Shown: piece after piece, positions 6,989 through 10,156 of the stretch
Position numbering within the stretch: position 1 is the first letter of the stretch
Layout: the number at the start of each line of letters is the position of its first letter
Assembly (NCBI GenBank): GCA_937928015.1
Contig: CALFXA010000209.1
Span: 1-10,156, forward strand
Direction: 5' to 3'
From: an uncultured Anaerolineales bacterium
Lineage (GTDB): Bacteria > Chloroflexota > Anaerolineae > Anaerolineales > Villigracilaceae
Length of the DNA: 10,156 nt
Made by a program: the position numbers and the translations under genes
Notes under the pieces: generated by a model
What the model was told of the DNA's origin: nothing
What the model saw: only the letters and a program-made list of their open reading frames with translations
The model's database searches: none

Positions 6989-7657
6989 TCACGGGCACTT
7001 ATCGAGGGTCAGGTCCTGGGAAAAGACGAGCGAACGGGCCACCTCGTTGGTGTTCTTGTCAGTGGCTACGATCTGGAAGATGACCCAGTTGGGCTGGGGA
7101 TCATACATACCCATCTGACGGCCGTCCAGTGTGATGGAGTAGGTCCCACCGCCCATGTCTTCCAGCGAAAAGCCCTGGTTCCAACCCGTCTCGCCGCCCG
7201 TCCCGCGGTTGCGAAACTTGAAGAAGAGCACCACACTGACGACGCGCTCAGGCTCCGCCATCTGCACGGTGATCTTAGCCAGGTATGGATCACACGATCC
7301 CCAATGAAACAGGTCCGTGGATTGTTCCATGCTGAGGAAGCCCTCACCAAGCGCACGCGGGGTGGGCGTGTCCGTGGGAAGGAGCGGCAACGCCGTGGAC
7401 GTGGCAGGCGTGATGAACAGGATTTGGTCGGTGGGGATGGGCGTCTCGCTCGGCGGGAGGGTTGGCTTGGCCCCGATCAAGGTCGGTGTGGACGTGAAGG
7501 TGGGCGGGATCTCGGGCGTGAACGTCGAGGTGGGCAGCGGCGTGAACGTCTCGGTCGGCGGAAGGGGGGTCGCCGCCATCCCTGGCAGGGGCAGGTCAGA
7601 CATCGAACAGGCCAGCAGAAATACAACAAGCAGTGAAAGGGGAAGGAGTTTTCTCAT
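6989..7657 (-). CDS. Secreted lipoprotein with Pro/Thr-rich linker and C-terminal beta-rich domain
   Basis: This 222-residue protein begins with a lipoprotein signal peptide: positive MRK, a hydrophobic core, and lipobox LLAC with Cys17 as the predicted lipidated residue. Residues 30-100 are a low-complexity Pro/Thr/Ser linker (TPT, TETFTP, TSTPT), the kind of spacer that Chloroflexota surface proteins often carry. Residues 103-222 form a compact, probably beta-sandwich domain with two cysteines (C122 in GSCDPY and C221 in DKCP) placed to form a disulfide linking its ends. I do not recognise this domain. The ATG at 7657 is chosen over the in-frame ATG at 7675 because GAGG (7663-7666) lies 5 bases before it and the signal peptide starts properly there. 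The sirtuin gene begins 6 bases after its stop, so the two are probably co-transcribed. The protein should be anchored outside the cell and bind something, but no ligand can be named. Confidence 0.87.
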   Translation of the reverse strand: MRKLLPLSLLVVFLLACSMSDLPLPGMAATPLPPTETFTPLPTSTFTPEIPPTFTSTPTLIGAKPTLPPSETPIPTDQILFITPATSTALPLLPTDTPTPRALGEGFLSMEQSTDLFHWGSCDPYLAKITVQMAEPERVVSVVLFFKFRNRGTGGETGWNQGFSLEDMGGGTYSITLDGRQMGMYDPQPNWVIFQIVATDKNTNEVARSLVFSQDLTLDKCP

Positions 7658-7662
7658 GGTCG

Positions 7663-7666
7663 CCTC
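7663..7666 (-). promoter_or_regulatory. Shine-Dalgarno GAGG that fixes the lipoprotein start
   Basis: Reading the minus strand, GAGG lies 5 bases before the ATG at 7657. The alternative ATG at 7675 has only AT-rich sequence in front of it and would add six residues before the signal peptide. Confidence 0.65.
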
Positions 7667-7673
7667 GCAACCC

Positions 7674-7679
7674 ATTTTA
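7674..7679 (-). promoter_or_regulatory. Possible -10 box (TAAAAT) of the lipoprotein-sirtuin transcript
   Basis: On the minus strand TAAAAT matches the -10 consensus at five of six positions, in an otherwise GC-rich gap. Transcription would start near 7667, directly before the Shine-Dalgarno. No convincing -35 box is visible at 16-18 bases upstream, so this is tentative. Confidence 0.3.
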
Positions 7680-7750
7680 ACGCAAACCCCGCCCTCTCCA
7701 CTGACCCGTTCCTCCCAATCTCATCTCTCTTTGGCAAGGACGAGGTTACG

Positions 7751-8128
7751 TCAGGGTTTTGTCTCCACCTGCATAGGACGAATACTTCCTCGCCAGAGCC
7801 AGCCCGCCAAAAACAGCAAACCGATCAAGGCAGGGATGCCCGCGACAATCACATACACCGACCAGTGAAATCCGCGCGCCGCGATCAGATACCAGACGGG
7901 CCATCCCAAAAAGGCCAGAGCGCCGACCCACTCCCATTTCCACGCCAGGGCCAGAGCGATGGTCAAAATGATGGAAGGGATCAAGTGCATGAACAGGGCC
8001 AGCAAGGTCTCCCAGAAGCCAAGTCCCATGTCAAAGACATCGAGGGCAAACAGGCTCAGGAATAGAATGAACAGGATACCCGCAATGCGCGGCGTCCAAA
8101 GCAAAATCGAGCGGAGATTTTTATTCAT
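7751..8128 (-). CDS. Small four-helix membrane protein, uncharacterised (DUF7670-like)
   Basis: This 125-residue protein has about four membrane helices: residues 12-32, 38-62, 68-84 and 90-112, with aromatic residues at the borders (WKWEW at 63-67, FHW at 87-89). The first helix (ILFILFLSLFALDVF) and the following FWETLLALFMHLIP segment match a small membrane protein family I have often seen in Chloroflexota and other environmental genomes, which I believe is named DUF7670; the function is unknown. A strong GGGAGG (8134-8139) stands 5 bases before the ATG at 8128. This rejects an in-frame ATG at 8194, which would add 22 residues without a ribosome binding site. It is divergent from the glycosyltransferase gene with a 98-base shared upstream region. 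It lies 93 bases before the lipoprotein gene on the same strand, which may be a separate transcript. Confidence 0.85.
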   Translation of the reverse strand: MNKNLRSILLWTPRIAGILFILFLSLFALDVFDMGLGFWETLLALFMHLIPSIILTIALALAWKWEWVGALAFLGWPVWYLIAARGFHWSVYVIVAGIPALIGLLFLAGWLWRGSIRPMQVETKP

Positions 8129-8133
8129 AGCAG

Positions 8134-8139
8134 CCTCCC
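8134..8139 (-). promoter_or_regulatory. Strong Shine-Dalgarno GGGAGG of the four-helix membrane protein
   Basis: On the minus strand GGGAGG is 5 bases before the ATG at 8128 and decides that start against the longer in-frame option at 8194. Confidence 0.75.
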
Positions 8140-8211
8140 ATCTCATCCTAACACGCGCACAGATTAATGCAAGAGGTCCAACAGCGCATCCCAACGAATA
8201 TCCTTTTCGTT

Positions 8212-8217
8212 TATAAT
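8212..8217 (+). promoter_or_regulatory. Consensus -10 box TATAAT directly before the glycosyltransferase start
   Basis: TATAAT matches the sigma-70 -10 consensus at all six positions. Only 9 bases separate it from the ATG at 8227, so transcription should start at about 8224-8226 and leave 0-3 untranslated bases. No good -35 box is seen near 8189-8195, and there is no extended -10 TG. No Shine-Dalgarno lies between the box and the ATG. Confidence 0.65.
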
Positions 8218-8226
8218 CCCGTCACC

Positions 8227-8910
8227 ATGAAACTTTCAGTCATCATTCCCGTGTACAACGAAAAGAACAGCATCGAGGAGATCGTCAAGCGCGTCCATGC
8301 GACAGGCCTGGCCGATGAGATCATCCTCGTGGACGACGGCTCGGTGGACGGCACGCGCGATATCCTGCCCACCCTGGACGGCAAGGATGGCGTACGCGTC
8401 ATCCTGCACGAGAAGAATCAGGGCAAGGGCGGGGCCCTGCGTACGGGTATGAGCGCCGCCCGAGGCGAGATCATGCTCATTCAGGACGCAGACCTGGAAT
8501 ATGATCCGCGTGATTACCCGACCCTGCTCAAGCCGCTCGACGAGGGCATCGCAGACGTGGTGTACGGGTCCCGTTTTCTGGGCGGACCGCGCCGAGTAGC
8601 CATGTTCTGGCACATGATCGCCAACTACATGTTGACCTTCATGACCAACATCCTGTACGACACCATCCTGACCGACATGGAAACGGGCTACAAGGTCTTC
8701 CGCAGCAAGGTGGTGGAGGGTATGCCCATCCACGCCAAACGCTTCGACTTCGAGCCCGAGTTCACGGCCAAGGTGCTCAAACGTCATTACCGCATCTACG
8801 AAGTGCCGATTTCGTTCAACCCGCGCGATTACACCGAGGGCAAGAAGATCAAGTTGAAGGATGCCTTCGAGGCGGTCTGGACGCTGCTGAAATATAGATT
8901 TGTGGATTAA
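8227..8910 (+). CDS. Family 2 glycosyltransferase, polyprenol-phosphate (dolichol-phosphate mannose synthase) type
   Basis: This 227-residue GT-A fold enzyme probably transfers a sugar from a nucleotide sugar to polyprenyl phosphate on the cytoplasmic face of the membrane, supplying lipid-linked sugar for glycan or protein glycosylation. Motifs are SVIIPVYNE (4-12), the nucleotide-binding ILVDDGS with D36-D37, NQGKGGALRTG (64-74), the metal-binding DAD at 87-89, YGSRFLGG (113-120) and DMETGYKVFR (150-159). The VPISFNPRDYTEGKKI segment (193-208) is typical of DPM1-like enzymes. It ends there with no C-terminal membrane helices, so it is the short soluble form. The start at 8227 is chosen because family homology begins at MKLSVIIP; it has no ribosome binding site and sits 9 bases after TATAAT, suggesting a leaderless mRNA. 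The gene is followed by an intrinsic terminator. The exact sugar donor cannot be told. Confidence 0.94.
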   Translation: MKLSVIIPVYNEKNSIEEIVKRVHATGLADEIILVDDGSVDGTRDILPTLDGKDGVRVILHEKNQGKGGALRTGMSAARGEIMLIQDADLEYDPRDYPTLLKPLDEGIADVVYGSRFLGGPRRVAMFWHMIANYMLTFMTNILYDTILTDMETGYKVFRSKVVEGMPIHAKRFDFEPEFTAKVLKRHYRIYEVPISFNPRDYTEGKKIKLKDAFEAVWTLLKYRFVD

Positions 8911-8915
8911 AACGC

Positions 8916-8947
8916 AAACGGGCTGACTGATTGTCAGCCCGTTTTTT
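8916..8947 (+). terminator. Strong intrinsic terminator of the glycosyltransferase gene
   Basis: A perfect 12-bp stem (8916-8927 with 8933-8944) closes a 5-nt loop. A six-T run (8942-8947) overlaps the stem base and continues as CTT. It begins 6 bases after the glycosyltransferase stop. On the minus strand the stem is followed only by a short T-run (TTTGCGTTTT), so it could act weakly on the convergent S41 peptidase gene as well. Confidence 0.92.
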
Positions 8948-8961
8948 CTTGTCACTTTCCC

Positions 8962-10156
8962 TTACGGCCCAACATACACCGTGTAATCGAGGATGTAATC
9001 GCCCGCTGCGAAATCCGCTGTGCCATCGTTGAGCGTGGATGTAAATGTGGCGGCGGTCGAGAGGTGATGCTCGCCTGCGGGCCAGTCGCTCAGGGCAGTG
9101 TAGAGCATGCGGCAGCTCTTCCCACTGGCATCCGTGTTGAAGACGGCGAACTGTTCTGGCAGGATTTCCTTTCCGTCCAGCATGAACTGGAGCGAGATGT
9201 TCGCCCAGTTTTGCTCCAGCGTGGCGGTATCCTTGGCACACCAAGCGTAGGCCCAGACCAGGGTCTGCGGCTGGTTCAACGGGATGGTGAATTTCAACGT
9301 GCCAGGCTGCTTGTACTCGTCGGCGGCGTGAGTTTCACGTGCGGCCCCTTCCAGGAAGGAGGCACCACCCGACAGGGCCGACAAGGCTTCTTCCGCGGTG
9401 GCAATTTTCGGGGCGCCCGAGGGAGTCTGTCCCTGGCCGAGCGGCCGAAGGATGGAATCCAGACCCGCTTGCAGGACCAGGTCATCGGTCGAGGTTGCGG
9501 TGGATTCATCCACGGGCACACGCAGGGTGGGGACCACGCCCGTCCCTTCGAGGAAGATACTGCCGTCAGGCAGGATGAAACGTCCCGTGGGGATCTGCAG
9601 CGAGAAGCCTTCGGGCAGGGCGAACTGTCCACGTGCGACCTCGGCCTCCACGCCCGCCGTCGGATACTGGCCGACCGTCAACATGCCTGGCACCTGGCTG
9701 AAGCCATAGGCCTCGATCTCGCAGGCGCTGTAACAGGCCTGACCGACCAGCAGGACCAGCTTGTCAAAGCGATATTGATTCGTGTTCGGGTGGACTTTCT
9801 CGCGCACGCCCTCGGGCTCGAACTTGCCCGTGGTCTCGCTGTAATATTCCAATTGCCCAAGCGGAATTTCCTTGTCCGTCAGAAAGCCTGCCAGGCCGAG
9901 TGGTGCGCCGCCGTTGTTGGTGCGCATGTCGATGATCAGGCCCGCCACCTTGCGCGCCTCGAACTCCTTGAGGGCGCGCTCGAACAGGCGGATGATCAGA
10001 TTGAGGTCGTCGCTGTTGCTGTTGACGCGGATGTAGCCGACCTGGGCGTTGCCCTGGGTGATCAGCCGCGAGTCGACGGGCAACAGCGGGTCGGTCTCCG
10101 CGCCGAAATAGACCGAGGTGCGGCTAAAGGAGTCTCGCTCCTCGATGGCGATCAGT
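8962..10156 (-). CDS. S41-family serine peptidase with extra C-terminal domain (5' partial)
   Basis: The frame stays open to the right edge, giving 398 visible residues; the N-terminus, including any signal peptide and PDZ domain, lies outside. The S41 (C-terminal processing peptidase/tail-specific protease-like) core is shown by VGYIRV, LIIDMRTNNGG, and ACYSACE, whose Ser (codon 9729-9727) is the likely nucleophile. GQYPTAG and GTGVVPTLRVPV, followed by the closing LVLQAGLDSIL helix, complete it. The Lys found about 25 residues after the Ser in CtpA/Tsp enzymes is absent; this region reads GQYPTAG, as in S41 members thought to use a different base. After the core, about 125 residues form a beta-rich domain with AYAWCAKD, LEQNW, SCRML and a terminal YTVYVGP. 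I recall similar 'WCA' domains in Chloroflexota secreted proteins but know no function. The TTG at 10083 is internal, not a start. Confidence 0.9.
   Translation of the reverse strand, partial: LIAIEERDSFSRTSVYFGAETDPLLPVDSRLITQGNAQVGYIRVNSNSDDLNLIIRLFERALKEFEARKVAGLIIDMRTNNGGAPLGLAGFLTDKEIPLGQLEYYSETTGKFEPEGVREKVHPNTNQYRFDKLVLLVGQACYSACEIEAYGFSQVPGMLTVGQYPTAGVEAEVARGQFALPEGFSLQIPTGRFILPDGSIFLEGTGVVPTLRVPVDESTATSTDDLVLQAGLDSILRPLGQGQTPSGAPKIATAEEALSALSGGASFLEGAARETHAADEYKQPGTLKFTIPLNQPQTLVWAYAWCAKDTATLEQNWANISLQFMLDGKEILPEQFAVFNTDASGKSCRMLYTALSDWPAGEHHLSTAATFTSTLNDGTADFAAGDYILDYTVYVGP

Noticed and set aside
7431..7461. G-rich runs on the plus strand as a possible G-quadruplex
   Set aside because: Four G-runs exist but one loop is 13 bases long, and the G-richness is explained by the opposite strand coding for the Pro/Thr linker.
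8145..8168. A -10/-35-like pair for the four-helix membrane protein on the minus strand (TTGCAT, TAGGAT)
   Set aside because: The boxes are weak, and the implied transcript start would fall within the Shine-Dalgarno sequence.
8236..8955. Long open reading frame on the minus strand across the glycosyltransferase gene (239 codons)
   Set aside because: It lies antisense to a gene with full GT2 motifs, has low-complexity His/Gln/Val-rich composition typical of antisense frames in GC-rich DNA, and has no ribosome binding site.
10081..10083. TTG at 10083 as the start of the S41 peptidase
   Set aside because: The frame continues without a stop to the window edge with sensible protein sequence (SVYFGAETDPLLPV), and the start would remove the expected upstream domains.

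Overview
The window is GC-rich (roughly 60%), tightly packed bacterial DNA with eight protein-coding genes, two of them cut by the window edges, and no intergenic gap above about 100 bases. The gene content points to the Chloroflexota, most likely an Anaerolineae-type genome. The clues are a lipoprotein with a long Pro/Thr linker, a small four-helix membrane protein of a type I associate with this group, an S41 peptidase with an extra C-terminal 'WCA' domain, and a giant polytopic membrane protein. This assignment is inference from gene style. There are no RNA genes, CRISPR arrays, insertion sequences or phage genes that I can see.

Plus-strand block, 1-6213. The 3' part of a GH13 neopullulanase/cyclomaltodextrinase-type gene is followed, after a small GC-rich hairpin, by a 1504-residue membrane protein. 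That protein has a soluble N-terminal region, a Pro/Ala-rich linker and about 50 predicted membrane segments. Most of the membrane part is five tandem copies of a unit of about 204 residues. Eleven bases after its stop is a 168-residue, six-helix membrane protein that looks like a sensor input domain without an output module. These two genes probably form one operon.

Minus-strand block, 6215-8128. Reading leftward, there is a small four-helix membrane protein, a secreted lipoprotein with a Pro/Thr linker, and, six bases after the lipoprotein stop, a CobB-type sirtuin with a predicted deacylase signature. The sirtuin gene contains a perfect 12-bp inverted repeat with a 9-nt loop. This 33-bp element (exactly 11 codons) lies where the protein is 11 residues longer than E. 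coli CobB as I remember it, which suggests an in-frame insertion of a small palindromic element.

Right end, 8212-10156. A family 2 glycosyltransferase reads rightward from a TATAAT box only 9 bases before its ATG and has no Shine-Dalgarno sequence, so its mRNA is probably leaderless or nearly so. It ends at a strong intrinsic terminator. An S41 peptidase with an extra C-terminal domain reads leftward and converges on it; its 5' end lies outside the window.

The neighbouring transcription units do not form one obvious pathway. The observations most worth following are the palindrome inside the sirtuin gene, the repeat-built giant membrane protein with its small partner, and the apparently leaderless glycosyltransferase.
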